Positions 1-8,223 are shown, counted from the stretch's first letter. The stretch: 64,000 nt of DNA from DASVCN01 sp040905665 (GCA_040905665.1 JBBDRD010000036.1:1-64000), one strand, 5' to 3'. Numbers and translations are program-made. Notes: generated by a model from the letters alone, not told the origin.

Positions 1-1044
1 CCCAAGAGCCTCGAGGGCTATTACCAGGAGACGGGCAGGGCGGGGCGGGATGGGCAGCCCTCCAGCGCTTTCATGACCTACGGTCTCTCGGACGTGGTGA
101 CGTTGCGGCGCTTGTTGGCGAGCGGCGGCGGTGACGAGACCTTCAAGCGGGCCGTCCAGCAGAAACTCGATGCGCTGTTGGGTTTTTGCGAGACGGCCGG
201 CTGCCGTCGGCAGACGCTCCTCGCCTACTTCGGCGAAGAACTCACGGAGCCGTGCGGCAACTGCGACACCTGCCTTACCCCGGTCGATACCTATGACGGC
301 ACTGTCCTTGCCCAGAAGGTTCTGTCGACCGTCTACCGAACCGGTCAGCGCTTTGGCGCCGGGCACCTCTGCGACGTGCTCACGGGCAAGGAGACGACGC
401 GGGTGAAGCAACTGGGGCACGACCGTCTCACCACTTTCGCCGTGGGTAAGGAGTTGAACCAGGACTCCTGGCGAAGGGTTTTTCGCCAGCTCACGGCGGG
501 TGGCTACCTCGTCAGTGACGGCGAAGGGCACGGCTCTCTAAAGCTGAGCGGCGCCAGTGCCGGCGTGTTGCGTGGGGAGAGTAGCGTTCGCTTGCGCCGC
601 GATCCGGCTCCGGCAACCGTGGCCGCCAACGGGACGGGCAAGGGGCGCTCATCACGCAAGCGCAACGGGGCGCGCCGGGCAAAGGAGCGGCCCCAAGGAG
701 CAGCGGGGGAGCTTTTCGAGGAGTTGCGGGCGGTGCGCACCGGTCTGGCGAGGGACCAGGGAGTGCCGCCCTACGTGATATTCCACGACGCGACCTTGCA
801 GGAGATGGTGGAACGGCTGCCAGGCAGCAGTGCCGAACTCGCCCGGATTTCGGGGGTAGGCGGCAAGAAGCTCGAGCGGTACGGCGAGGCGTTTCTGGCG
901 CCGATTCGGGTCCACATTGGCGAAACGCAATCGTCGACCAAAAGCGCCTTAGTAGGGAAGACCGCGAACGAGGGAGTGGGCGAGGGAGCAGACATTAGAG
1001 CAGCCGAGCCCGCAGAGGTTGAAAGTGATGATAATGATTGTTGA
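1..1044 (+). CDS. recQ: ATP-dependent DNA helicase RecQ, C-terminal part (5' end outside window)
   Basis: The reading frame is open from base 1 and runs to a TGA at 1044. The first residues include helicase motif VI (YYQETGRAGRDG), so the gene begins upstream and the ATG at 73 is internal. A RecQ zinc-binding/winged-helix (RQC) region follows, with Cys in GFCETAGC and CGNCDTC and the YFGE signature. A C-terminal HRDC domain (about residues 240-310 of the visible part) contains the helix-hairpin-helix-like ISGVGGKKLERYG. RecQ is a 3'-5' helicase in recombination repair. The helicase core motifs I-V cannot be seen. The last 35 residues are Glu/Ala-rich and look unstructured. The identification is secure; the start cannot be given. 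Confidence 0.95.
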   Translation, partial: PKSLEGYYQETGRAGRDGQPSSAFMTYGLSDVVTLRRLLASGGGDETFKRAVQQKLDALLGFCETAGCRRQTLLAYFGEELTEPCGNCDTCLTPVDTYDGTVLAQKVLSTVYRTGQRFGAGHLCDVLTGKETTRVKQLGHDRLTTFAVGKELNQDSWRRVFRQLTAGGYLVSDGEGHGSLKLSGASAGVLRGESSVRLRRDPAPATVAANGTGKGRSSRKRNGARRAKERPQGAAGELFEELRAVRTGLARDQGVPPYVIFHDATLQEMVERLPGSSAELARISGVGGKKLERYGEAFLAPIRVHIGETQSSTKSALVGKTANEGVGEGADIRAAEPAEVESDDNDC

Positions 1045-1116
1045 GCGTTCGGGGCCCATTAGACTGCAGGAAATGTAGGACAGCACTAGAAGTTGGTGTT
1101 CAATTACGGGGGCTTT

Positions 1117-2538
1117 GTGAAAAACCGTCTATCGTTTTGTCGAGCCATGGAGCACAGCCGCTTCCTTGGCTTGCTGACGCTAATCATGCTTAGTGCCTGT
1201 TCCCCACCCAACGCCGTCGAAACCAATCAAGTACCAATCATCAAAATTCTCGCTCCGAAGCCGGGCAGCCCGGTTACGGTAGGCCGCGCCGTTCCAGTCT
1301 TGGTGAGCGCCGCCGACAGCGACGGTTCTGTGAGTGGCGTTTACCTCGAGGTCGATGAGGAGCAGGTTGCGACCCTCGAAGACGCCACTGGCGATGGTTC
1401 CTACGCCGGAGAATTTACGCCCAGTCTCATCGGTAACCAACTGCTTATCGCGGTTGCGAGCGATGACGATGGTGCCCAGAGCCGTTACGTTGTGAATGTC
1501 GTGGGGCTGGCCGCCGAAGAACTGCCTGTCGAAGAGCCGCCAGCACAAGAGCCACCGAACGCGATCGACTCGTTCACGATCATCGTGATTCCCGACACGC
1601 AGAATATGATCGCTATCCCCCAGAACACGATGGTCGACCAGATGACCCACTGGATCGTCTCACAAGCCGAGGCGCTGTCGATTCGCTTCGTTACCCATGT
1701 GGGCGATGTCGTGAATGACGCCCGCGACTCTGATGAGTGGGTGCGAGCCGACGGGGCGCTGGACCGGCTGGACGGGGTGTTTCCCTATAGCATCGCTGTC
1801 GGCGATCACGAGTACGCACGTGAGGAGAATATGGCGTCGTCCACCGCCAACTACGTAAGCTACTTTGGCCCCCAGCGCTACAGCGACTACGAGTGGTACG
1901 GCGATTCCGGCCCCGGCGGCAAGAACCACTACCAGTTCTTCGATGCCGGCGGACGAACCTTCCTGCACATCGCGCTCGAGTGGGAGGCGCCTGGGCCCGC
2001 AAGCGACTCGGCCACCCCGCTCGGCTGGGCACGCTCGATCATCGAGAATCATCCGGAACTCCCCACCATCATCACGACGCACGCCTACATTTGGGACCAG
2101 CCTGGGGCCGAAGGGCGCTTCCCAGAGAGTGAATTGGAAGGCTTCATAGAGGACTCCGAGGGCGAGCGTAGCTATCCCGGGACCAGCGGTGCGGGCATCT
2201 TCGACGCTTTGGTGGAGCCGTACCCGCAGGTGTTCATGGTGCTGAACGGGCACTACCACAAGGCTCCCGACGGCTCGACCGAGGAGGGCGAGTTCCACCA
2301 GGTAAGTGAGAATGCGGCCGGCCTTGAGGTTTACGAGATGCTATCCGACTACCAGGCGTATCCGAATGGCGGACAGGGCTATCTGCGCATCATCGAGTTC
2401 ATTCCCGAGGGTGGCGACAACGGCCTAGACCGGATCGCCGTGCAAACCTACTCACCGGTTCTCGACCACTTTCAGACCGACGCCCGCAGCCAGTTTCACT
2501 TCGACCTCTCCTTCGAGGAGCGCTGGCCCTGGGATTGA
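1117..2538 (+). CDS. Secreted lipoprotein metallophosphoesterase with N-terminal Ig-like domain
   Basis: The N terminus is a lipoprotein signal with lipobox LSAC, so the mature protein should be lipid-anchored outside the cytoplasmic membrane. Residues about 40-130 resemble a bacterial Ig-like beta-sandwich (PVTVGRAVPVLVSAADSDG). A calcineurin-like phosphoesterase domain follows, with the metal ligands in IPDTQ, HVGDVV, GDHE (family consensus GNHE), TTHAY and NGHYH. The substrate is unknown. The start is uncertain: GTG at 1117 follows a GGGGG stretch and gives Lys/Arg before the hydrophobic segment, ATG at 1147 still leaves a signal peptide, and TTG at 1093 is less likely. It lies alone between recQ and the convergent metG. 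Confidence 0.8.
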   Translation: MKNRLSFCRAMEHSRFLGLLTLIMLSACSPPNAVETNQVPIIKILAPKPGSPVTVGRAVPVLVSAADSDGSVSGVYLEVDEEQVATLEDATGDGSYAGEFTPSLIGNQLLIAVASDDDGAQSRYVVNVVGLAAEELPVEEPPAQEPPNAIDSFTIIVIPDTQNMIAIPQNTMVDQMTHWIVSQAEALSIRFVTHVGDVVNDARDSDEWVRADGALDRLDGVFPYSIAVGDHEYAREENMASSTANYVSYFGPQRYSDYEWYGDSGPGGKNHYQFFDAGGRTFLHIALEWEAPGPASDSATPLGWARSIIENHPELPTIITTHAYIWDQPGAEGRFPESELEGFIEDSEGERSYPGTSGAGIFDALVEPYPQVFMVLNGHYHKAPDGSTEEGEFHQVSENAAGLEVYEMLSDYQAYPNGGQGYLRIIEFIPEGGDNGLDRIAVQTYSPVLDHFQTDARSQFHFDLSFEERWPWD

Positions 2539-2550
2539 GGCCTTCGAGTG

Positions 2551-4554
2551 CTAACGCACCTCACTACCGTCCGGCAGGTCGCGGTCCAGCGTTGCCAGGC
2601 TCAACTTGCCCTCGTCATCCTCAGCCGCCAGGATCATCCCCTGCGACTGCACGCCGCGGAGCGTAACCGGCTTGAGGTTGGCCACGAGAATCACCTTCCT
2701 GCCCTTTAGCTGCTCCGGCGTGTAGTGCTCGCGTATGCCCGAGACCACCGTGCGCTCCTCGGGCCCAAGCTTCACCCGCAGTACCAGGAGCCGATCGGCC
2801 TTGGGGTGCTGGCTGGCTTCTAGCACCGTACCGACTCGGAACTCCAGCTTCGCGAAGTCGTCGATCGTGACTTCATCCTTGTGCACGAGCGGCTTCTGCT
2901 CATCCCCGGCGGGAACTTCGGCGATGGCCTCCTGCAATTCGACCAGGTCGACCCGGGGGAAGAGCGGGTTGCCCGGCTTCGTGGCAGTTCCGGCCGGCAC
3001 CACGCCCCACTCACCGGCCGAGGCCAGGCTGGCGTCCTGTCCTTCCAGGCCCAACTGCGTCAGAAGTTCTGCCGTCTTTTCGGGCATTACGGGCCCCAGC
3101 AGGATCCCGGCACAGCGCAGCGCCTCGACGCAACTTGTGAGGACGGTGTCGAGCCGTGACGACTGCGCTTCGTCTTTTACCAACTCCCACGGCTGGGTGT
3201 CGCTGATGTACTTGTTGGCCTTGCGAATCGCCTCGAGGACGGCTTCGATGGCCCGGTCGAACTGAAGGTTTGCCACGAAATCGTCCACTGTGCCCGGTAA
3301 CGCCGCGAAGGCCTGTCGCAACTCCTCGTCGGGCTCGGCGGTTTCACCCAGGCCCGGTATCTTGCCGTCGCGGTACCGCTTGAGCATTCCCAGGCTGCGA
3401 TTTAGCAGGTTGCCGAGGTCGTTGGCCAGGTCCGAGTTGACCCGCTCGGCCAACGCCACCTCACTGAAGGTGGCGTCGAGCCCAAAGGTCATGTCGCGCA
3501 GCAGGAAATAACGAAAGGCGTCGTTGCCGTACTTGTCCTTCAAGTCGAGCGGACGCACGACGTTCCCTTTGCTCTTGCTCATCTTGCCCTGGTCGGTTAG
3601 CCAGTAGCCGTGGACGTTGAGGTGCCGGTAGAGCGGCAGACCGGCCGCCTTGAGCATGGTGGGCCAGAAGACGCCGTGCGGTTTGAGGATGTCCTTGGCG
3701 ATGAAGTGCTCGACCGCCGGCCAGTAGCGCTCCTCGAGGCCGCGCGAGGCGAGCGCCGACCAATAATTGATTAGCGCGTCGAACCAAACGTACGTCACGT
3801 GATTCTCGTCCCAGGGTAGTGGGATGCCCCACGGGACGCGGCTGCGCGGACGGCTTATCGACAGGTCACCCACCGGCTCGCGCAGGATCCCCAGCACCTC
3901 ATTGCGATAGCGATTGGGGCGGATGAAGTTGGGGTTACGGTTCAAGTGCTCCCGTAGCCAGGGACGGTACTTCTCCATCCGGAAGAAGTAGTTCTCCTCG
4001 CTGCGGTACTCCAGCACGATGTCGTGCTGTGGGCAGCGCCCGCCATCGAGCTCCTTCTCGGTGTAGTACCGTTCGCACTGCACGCAGTAGAGACCGCCGT
4101 ACTCGCCAAAGATTATGTCGCCGGCGTCGTAGACTCGCTGCAGGATCTCCTGCACGACCTTCTTGTGGCGCTCCTCGGTAGTCCGGATGAACTCGTCATA
4201 GCCGATATTCAGGTCGTCCCAAGTCGCCTTGAAGCGGCCGGCGACCCGGTCGGTGTACTCCTGCGGGCTTATGCCCGCCGCGTCGGCCGCCTTCTGGATC
4301 TTCTCGCCGTGCTCGTCGGTTCCGGTAAGGAAGAAGGTGTCGTCACCGCGCAGCCGGTGGTAACGCGCGAATACGTCGACCATGACCGTGGTGTATGCAT
4401 GGCCGATATGGGGCTCGGCGTTGACATAGAAAATAGGTGTGGTGGCGTAGAATACGCCCTTGCCTTGCTCGCTCGCTCCGTCTCTTCTCGCACCGTCTCT
4501 TCTCGCACCGTCTCTTTTCACGCTGTCTCTTGGGGAAGGTGGTTCGGTTGCCAT
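2551..4554 (-). CDS. metG: Methionyl-tRNA synthetase with C-terminal tRNA-binding domain
   Basis: This cytoplasmic class I synthetase charges tRNA-Met. The Rossmann domain carries HIGH (residues 49-52) and KMSKS (in GKMSKSKGNVV). The connective peptide has one CxxC (CVQC) followed by CPQH, so the second metal site is altered. The last 110 residues form the OB-fold tRNA-binding domain (VTIDDFAKLEFRVGTVLEA). The start ATG at 4554 is chosen for a GGAGG eight bases upstream. Before the catalytic fold there is a roughly 30-residue basic leader containing repeats of RRDGA, encoded by a 15-bp tandem array, that is not part of the conserved enzyme. The leader contains an intrinsic terminator, which suggests attenuation. 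Confidence 0.97.
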   Translation of the reverse strand: MATEPPSPRDSVKRDGARRDGARRDGASEQGKGVFYATTPIFYVNAEPHIGHAYTTVMVDVFARYHRLRGDDTFFLTGTDEHGEKIQKAADAAGISPQEYTDRVAGRFKATWDDLNIGYDEFIRTTEERHKKVVQEILQRVYDAGDIIFGEYGGLYCVQCERYYTEKELDGGRCPQHDIVLEYRSEENYFFRMEKYRPWLREHLNRNPNFIRPNRYRNEVLGILREPVGDLSISRPRSRVPWGIPLPWDENHVTYVWFDALINYWSALASRGLEERYWPAVEHFIAKDILKPHGVFWPTMLKAAGLPLYRHLNVHGYWLTDQGKMSKSKGNVVRPLDLKDKYGNDAFRYFLLRDMTFGLDATFSEVALAERVNSDLANDLGNLLNRSLGMLKRYRDGKIPGLGETAEPDEELRQAFAALPGTVDDFVANLQFDRAIEAVLEAIRKANKYISDTQPWELVKDEAQSSRLDTVLTSCVEALRCAGILLGPVMPEKTAELLTQLGLEGQDASLASAGEWGVVPAGTATKPGNPLFPRVDLVELQEAIAEVPAGDEQKPLVHKDEVTIDDFAKLEFRVGTVLEASQHPKADRLLVLRVKLGPEERTVVSGIREHYTPEQLKGRKVILVANLKPVTLRGVQSQGMILAAEDDEGKLSLATLDRDLPDGSEVR
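4472..4531 (-). repeat. 15-bp tandem array inside the metG N-terminal extension
   Basis: Four consecutive 15-bp units (plus-strand form CTCGCACCGTCTCTT, two identical copies flanked by two diverged ones) encode the basic RDGAR-type repeats before the catalytic domain. Because the unit is a multiple of three, copy-number change would keep the frame. Confidence 0.85.
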
Positions 4555-4570
4555 CGGGTCCTCCAGAACC

Positions 4571-4598
4571 AAAAAAACAGGCGCCGCATCACGGCGCC
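4571..4598 (-). terminator. Intrinsic terminator in the metG leader
   Basis: Read on the minus strand, a perfect 7-bp stem (GGCGCCG / CGGCGCC, loop TGATG) is followed by TG and seven T residues, ending only about 16 bases before the metG start. No minus-strand gene lies upstream of it, so it sits in the metG 5' untranslated region. It would terminate transcripts before the gene unless read through. Confidence 0.85.
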
Positions 4599-4669
4599 CT
4601 GACTCAGAAAAGCGTGCCGCTCAACTGATAACAGGGCTCCGATTGTGCATTCGCCATGCCATATGGCGC

Positions 4670-4680
4670 GCACTATAGCA
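4670..4680. promoter_or_regulatory. Putative bidirectional -10 element between metG and the ParB/UspA gene
   Basis: GCACTATAGCA gives an extended -10 TGCTATAGT towards metG and TATAGC towards the plus-strand gene. No convincing -35 is seen on either strand. A metG transcript from here would carry roughly a 110-base leader containing the terminator. Confidence 0.5.
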
Positions 4681-4707
4681 CGGGTACACGTGCAAGAATG
4701 TCGAGCC

Positions 4708-6384
4708 ATGGCCGACGCGCAGGGGGATATGGCAACGGCGGTAAACGACTTCTGGCGGGCTCGGCGCCGCGCCAACTTGCGAGAAGCATTGTCGTTCCTC
4801 CGCCGCGAGCCGGGGCTTCTCTCCTATGACGACGTTCGCCGCAAGCTGCGGGCCGTCGAAGCCTCCACCGCGAAGCTTGAGGAGGTGCCGCTCGACGCGA
4901 TAGTCGGCAGCGTCGGCCGCTACAACGATTTCACTCGCGGCTTCCTGCCCCGCCAAGACAGCGACAAGGATCGTTGGGCTGGGGTCCTCCAGGCCATGAC
5001 TGGCATGCAGGGCGTACCGCCGATAGAGGTGTACCGCATCAGCGACGCCTACTTCGTCAGGGACGGCAATCACCGGGTGTCGGTGGCGCGGCAACTGGGT
5101 GCGAAGTACCTGCAGGCCTACGTGACCCCCGTCTACACGCGAGTAAAGCTCGCTGCCGATATCGAGCCGGACGACCTGATCATCAAAGCGGAGTACGCCA
5201 ATTTCCTGCTCGAGACGCGCCTGGACGAACTTCGGCCCGAGGCCGAACTCACTACTACAGCTCCCGGGCAGTACGGCAAGTTGCTCGAGCACATCTCGGT
5301 GCATCGATACTTCATGGGCGTCGACCGTGACCGCGAGATCCCCTATGGCCTGGCGGTCGCCCATTGGTACGACACCGTCTACCTACCGGTAGTCGAGAGC
5401 ATCCGCAAGCACGGCTTGCTTCGCGGCTTTCCGGGCCGCAGCGAGACCGACCTGTATCTGTGGCTGGCGGAGCACCGGGCGGCCCTGGAGCAGGAGTTGG
5501 GCTGGGCGCTGCCGGCCGAGGCGGTGGCCCAGGGAGTGGCCGAGGAGGTAGGGGGAGAGCGGGAATATGCGCCCCAGCGGCGGGAGCGGGCTCTGCGCGC
5601 TGCGTTGGGTGAAGAGCCGAGTTTTGAGCGGATCTGCGAGGACGTGCTGGTGGCCTTGCCAGCCGGTGGCACGGCCGGGGAGTCGCTCTCTCAAGCGCTG
5701 CTGGTCGCCAAGCGGGAGAGTTCGCGCCTGTACGGGCTCCACGTTGCCCAAGGGGAGCGGCCGGACGCGGGTAGTGAGGTCAGCCGCTTGCGCAACATCT
5801 TCGAGCAGCGTTGCCGTGACGCCCGGGTACCGGCCCAGTTCGCCGTGACGAGTGGCCAGCCGCACGAACGGTTGCTCGAGCGCTCGACCTGGAGTGATCT
5901 GGTGGTGGCGCCGCTGCCGCCGGACGCGAACGGATCGGCCGTCCTCTCCAGCGGCTTGCGCTCGTTCCTCAGGCGCAGCCCTCGGCCGGTGCTCACCGTA
6001 AATGGTCCGGCGGTCGGCTTAGAGAGGGCGCTGCTGGCCTACGACGGAGGCGCGAAGGCCGATTCTGCGCTGTTCGTGGCGGCGTACGTCGCCGCCAAGT
6101 GGCGCACGCCGCTGGTGGTGCTCACCGTGAGCGAGTTCAGCCAAGGGATCGGCTCAACTCCGCTCGAGCGGGCCCGCGCTTACCTCGAAGCCCACGGTAT
6201 CGAGGCGAGCTATATGACGGGGCGCGGCAAGGTGGGCCTCACGATCGTCGAGACCGCCAGAGAGCAAGGTTGCGACACGATTCTGATGGGCTCCTACAAG
6301 TACAACCGCTGGCTCGAGGCGATGCTGGGAGGGGTGCTCGAAGAGGTCCTGAAGCGCTTTCGCGGTGCGGTGCTGGTGGCGTAG
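4708..6384 (+). CDS. ParB-like N-terminal domain fused to tandem universal stress (UspA) domains
   Basis: Residues about 40-130 match the ParB/sulfiredoxin-like nuclease fold, with the diagnostic FVRDGNHRVSVARQLG. A middle region (about 130-300, including YGLAVAHWYDTVYLPVV) matches nothing I can name with certainty. Two UspA-type segments follow at about 310-440 and 445-558. The second ends with the family pattern TILMGSYKYNRWLEAMLGG. Usp domains bind ATP or act as stress-response scaffolds; the ParB-like domain may bind nucleotide or act enzymatically. The combined function is unknown. ATG 4708 is chosen as the first ATG close to the domain, but an in-frame GTG at 4690 is possible and no Shine-Dalgarno is seen. 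Confidence 0.8.
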   Translation: MADAQGDMATAVNDFWRARRRANLREALSFLRREPGLLSYDDVRRKLRAVEASTAKLEEVPLDAIVGSVGRYNDFTRGFLPRQDSDKDRWAGVLQAMTGMQGVPPIEVYRISDAYFVRDGNHRVSVARQLGAKYLQAYVTPVYTRVKLAADIEPDDLIIKAEYANFLLETRLDELRPEAELTTTAPGQYGKLLEHISVHRYFMGVDRDREIPYGLAVAHWYDTVYLPVVESIRKHGLLRGFPGRSETDLYLWLAEHRAALEQELGWALPAEAVAQGVAEEVGGEREYAPQRRERALRAALGEEPSFERICEDVLVALPAGGTAGESLSQALLVAKRESSRLYGLHVAQGERPDAGSEVSRLRNIFEQRCRDARVPAQFAVTSGQPHERLLERSTWSDLVVAPLPPDANGSAVLSSGLRSFLRRSPRPVLTVNGPAVGLERALLAYDGGAKADSALFVAAYVAAKWRTPLVVLTVSEFSQGIGSTPLERARAYLEAHGIEASYMTGRGKVGLTIVETAREQGCDTILMGSYKYNRWLEAMLGGVLEEVLKRFRGAVLVA

Positions 6385-6445
6385 CGGTTCGAGGCCGGAG
6401 GGTAGTGTGTTAGCAGGATGTTGAAAGTTTCAACAAGGAGGAGGT

Positions 6446-6679
6446 ATGGCAACCGTGAACTTCAGTGTTCCCGAGGAGGTGAAGCGGCTCTTCAACGAGA
6501 CGTTCGCCGATCGAAACAAGAGCGCCATTATTGCCGATCTGATGGTTCGTGCCGTTGAAGAAAGGCTTGCAGCCGAGAAGCGTTCGCAAGCCGCTCGACG
6601 ATTGCTGGAGCTGAGAGGCGACGCGCCGGCGGTGAGCGAGGACGACGTGCGGCGTGCGCGTGAGGAGTTGCGTTCCTGA
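6446..6679 (+). CDS. Ribbon-helix-helix-like antitoxin (VapB/CopG type)
   Basis: This 77-residue protein starts with ATVNFSVPEEVKRLFNETF and continues with KSAIIADLMVRAVEERL, the beta-strand/two-helix layout of a ribbon-helix-helix DNA-binding domain. The acidic and basic C-terminal tail is of the kind that clamps a partner toxin. A strong AAGGAGGAGG Shine-Dalgarno precedes the ATG. The downstream gene is a PIN-domain toxin that has been split by a transposon, so this would be the surviving antitoxin of a VapBC-type pair. Antitoxins of this kind usually autorepress. No frameshift is visible. Confidence 0.75.
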   Translation: MATVNFSVPEEVKRLFNETFADRNKSAIIADLMVRAVEERLAAEKRSQAARRLLELRGDAPAVSEDDVRRAREELRS

Positions 6680-6684
6680 TCCGC

Positions 6685-6718
6685 TTGGTGGTGGATGCCA
6701 GTGTTGTCGTCATGAACC
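6685..6718 (+). pseudogene. PIN-domain (VapC-like) toxin, 5' fragment
   Basis: Immediately after the antitoxin stop, the frame TTG GTG GTG GAT GCC AGT reads VVDASVVV, the first beta-strand of PIN nucleases with the first catalytic Asp. The reading frame then enters the TnpB element. A GAGGAG motif lies upstream, but the true start (TTG 6685, GTG 6688 or CTG 6676) is uncertain. The rest of the gene resumes at 7934. Confidence 0.75.
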
Positions 6719-7933
6719 CCTTGGCTAGAGCCGGGGGCTTGTAACTGCGGGTGCATCATGGACAGAACTGCATCCACTCCACGCTACAATTGGCTGCACG
6801 ACGTCAGCCATAGCGATGTTGATCGCGGCATTAACGTCGGCATTGGCCGAGTAGCCGCATGAGCAACACCTAAATTCCGCCTGGCGCTTACGGTTGGACT
6901 TCTCGCAGTGCCCGCACGCACTACAGGTGCGCGACGTGTTTCGAGCGTCAACCAAGCCAAGTGGCACGCCGTCACGGACGGCGCGGTACTGCACAAACTC
7001 CCTCAACTGGTAGAAACTCCAACCGCTGTGCTTAGCCCTCTGCGACCGCCTGAGCCGTACCCGGTCTCTGATACCCGACAAGTCTTCGAGCTTCAGTTTT
7101 CGTCCGGTGCGTTTGGCCGTTTCAACAACGTGCTTGGCAATCTTGTGGTTGGTATCACGTCTAAAGCGTGCCTCTCTACCAGCTACCTTCTTCAATCTGC
7201 GCTTAGCCGAACGTGAGCCGCGCTTTTGCAAGCTCGAACGGTGGCGCAGAAACTTCTGGCGGGCCTGTTCTACGTTGGCCCCGGTAAACGTTTGTCCTTC
7301 GGAGGTGGTCGCAAGGTTCTGAATGCCAAGGTCAACGCCCAGAGCGCCGTTAGGCTCTTGTGGTGTTTCGTCGGCAAACTTGCACTGGAGGTGGATGTAC
7401 CACTTGCTTTTCTGCCCTCTAACAAGTTGCCCACCCTGGATGGAGAGCGCCGTGCGCAACAGGTGCCGTTGATACCCGCCGATTTTGAGCGGGATGGTCA
7501 GCCGCCCGTTGACCGTGGTCAGGGAGATGGTTTCGTCCTTGATCTTGACCGAGAGGATGCGTTGGTCGTAGTCAACCGACGTGGCTTTGAAGCCACCCGT
7601 TCGCTTTCCCTTACGCTTCCCAACCCTAGCTATGGCCCTGACCGCAAGGTTGGCGCTAAGGCCAAACCCAGCCCGAACGTCCTGATAGGTCAGTTTTTGC
7701 AGGACAAACTTGGAAAAGTTTTGCTCTGCTCTAGCAACCTTCAACACGTGGTTACACGCTGCCGTAAAAGCGTCAACCGTCCGATCCAAACTCTCAGCCT
7801 GACTCGGTTGGGGTATCAACTTGCAACGCACGCTCAGGAGGGACACAACTATGCCTAGTATATCACGAAGCCATACCCGACAAGCGGCTATCGCCGCCCG
7901 CCAATCCCTCGCCACAGCTAAAGCTAGGGGCTT
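6719..7933 (-). mobile_element. TnpB-only IS200/IS605-group (IS1341-like) insertion sequence
   Basis: The element interrupts the PIN toxin and contains only tnpB; no tnpA-type Y1 transposase is present. The right end (next to the tnpB stop) has a hairpin at 6717-6737: CCCC and GGGG outer arms and GGCT and AGCC inner arms. The left end has the related palindrome AGCTAAAGCT followed by AGGGGCTT. CCTTGGC occurs at both junctions (6719-6725 and 7934-7940). Joining the flanks at these copies gives an uninterrupted toxin frame, which is the basis for the boundaries given. They could be off by a few bases. No target duplication is expected for this family. Confidence 0.75.
6725..7846 (-). CDS. tnpB: RNA-guided endonuclease TnpB (IS605 OrfB family)
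   Basis: The 373-residue protein has the TnpB RuvC-like nuclease residues: Asp in GVDLGIQNLA, Glu in LEDLSGIR and Asp in SANADVNAAINIA. It also has the zinc finger with two CxxC pairs (CSACGHC and CCSCGYS). TnpB is guided by an RNA derived from the right end of its element and cleaves the empty donor site, favouring element retention. The frame is open upstream to 7915, but GTG at 7846 (VSLLSVRCKLIP) matches the usual N terminus. The ORF appears intact. The stop codon lies within a few bases of the right end, as is common where the guide RNA overlaps the gene's 3' end. Confidence 0.93.
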   Translation of the reverse strand: MSLLSVRCKLIPQPSQAESLDRTVDAFTAACNHVLKVARAEQNFSKFVLQKLTYQDVRAGFGLSANLAVRAIARVGKRKGKRTGGFKATSVDYDQRILSVKIKDETISLTTVNGRLTIPLKIGGYQRHLLRTALSIQGGQLVRGQKSKWYIHLQCKFADETPQEPNGALGVDLGIQNLATTSEGQTFTGANVEQARQKFLRHRSSLQKRGSRSAKRRLKKVAGREARFRRDTNHKIAKHVVETAKRTGRKLKLEDLSGIRDRVRLRRSQRAKHSGWSFYQLREFVQYRAVRDGVPLGLVDARNTSRTCSACGHCEKSNRKRQAEFRCCSCGYSANADVNAAINIAMADVVQPIVAWSGCSSVHDAPAVTSPRL

Positions 7934-8223
7934 CCTTGGCGGTTCTCGGTGAGAGCGAGACCGATAGCGAGAAGGCGTTGCAAGTTCTCCGCGCGTTCTC
8001 TGAGCAAGGCGTACTCCTTCTACAGCCCTCTCACTGGTTGGCCGAGGTGGCAGCGGTAGTTACTCGCCTGAATCATCACCTCTTCGACACGCTTTATCAT
8101 GCGGTCACTCTATCTTCGCCGGAAATCCGATTAGTTACGGCCGACGAGCGCTACTACAAGAAAGCTGCTCTGGAAGGGCAGATCATTCGGCTGAGCGAGA
8201 TCGAGCTGACCGAGGGCAGCTGA
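7934..8223 (+). pseudogene. PIN-domain (VapC-like) toxin, 3' fragment with a further internal deletion
   Basis: The fragment continues the toxin split by the TnpB element. It retains AEVAAVV (second acidic residue), LFDTLYHA (third) and VTADERYY (fourth). The distance between the second and third acidic residues is only 14 residues, whereas the PIN fold usually has about 50. So the helices between them appear to be missing through an in-frame deletion, near TRLNHH. TTG at 7936 could still start translation of a 95-residue piece, but the first catalytic Asp is lost. I treat it as a dead toxin. Confidence 0.75.

Noticed and set aside
4599..4670. T-box riboswitch in the metG leader
   Set aside because: The T-box consensus is missing and the leader is too short for the specifier domain; only the terminator is supported.
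4621..5364. 247-codon minus-strand open frame opposite the ParB/UspA gene
   Set aside because: Antisense shadow with no start signals. The real coding sequence is on the plus strand.
6719..7933. Complete IS605 element with a tnpA transposase
   Set aside because: No Y1-type transposase ORF is found in or beside the element; it is tnpB-only.
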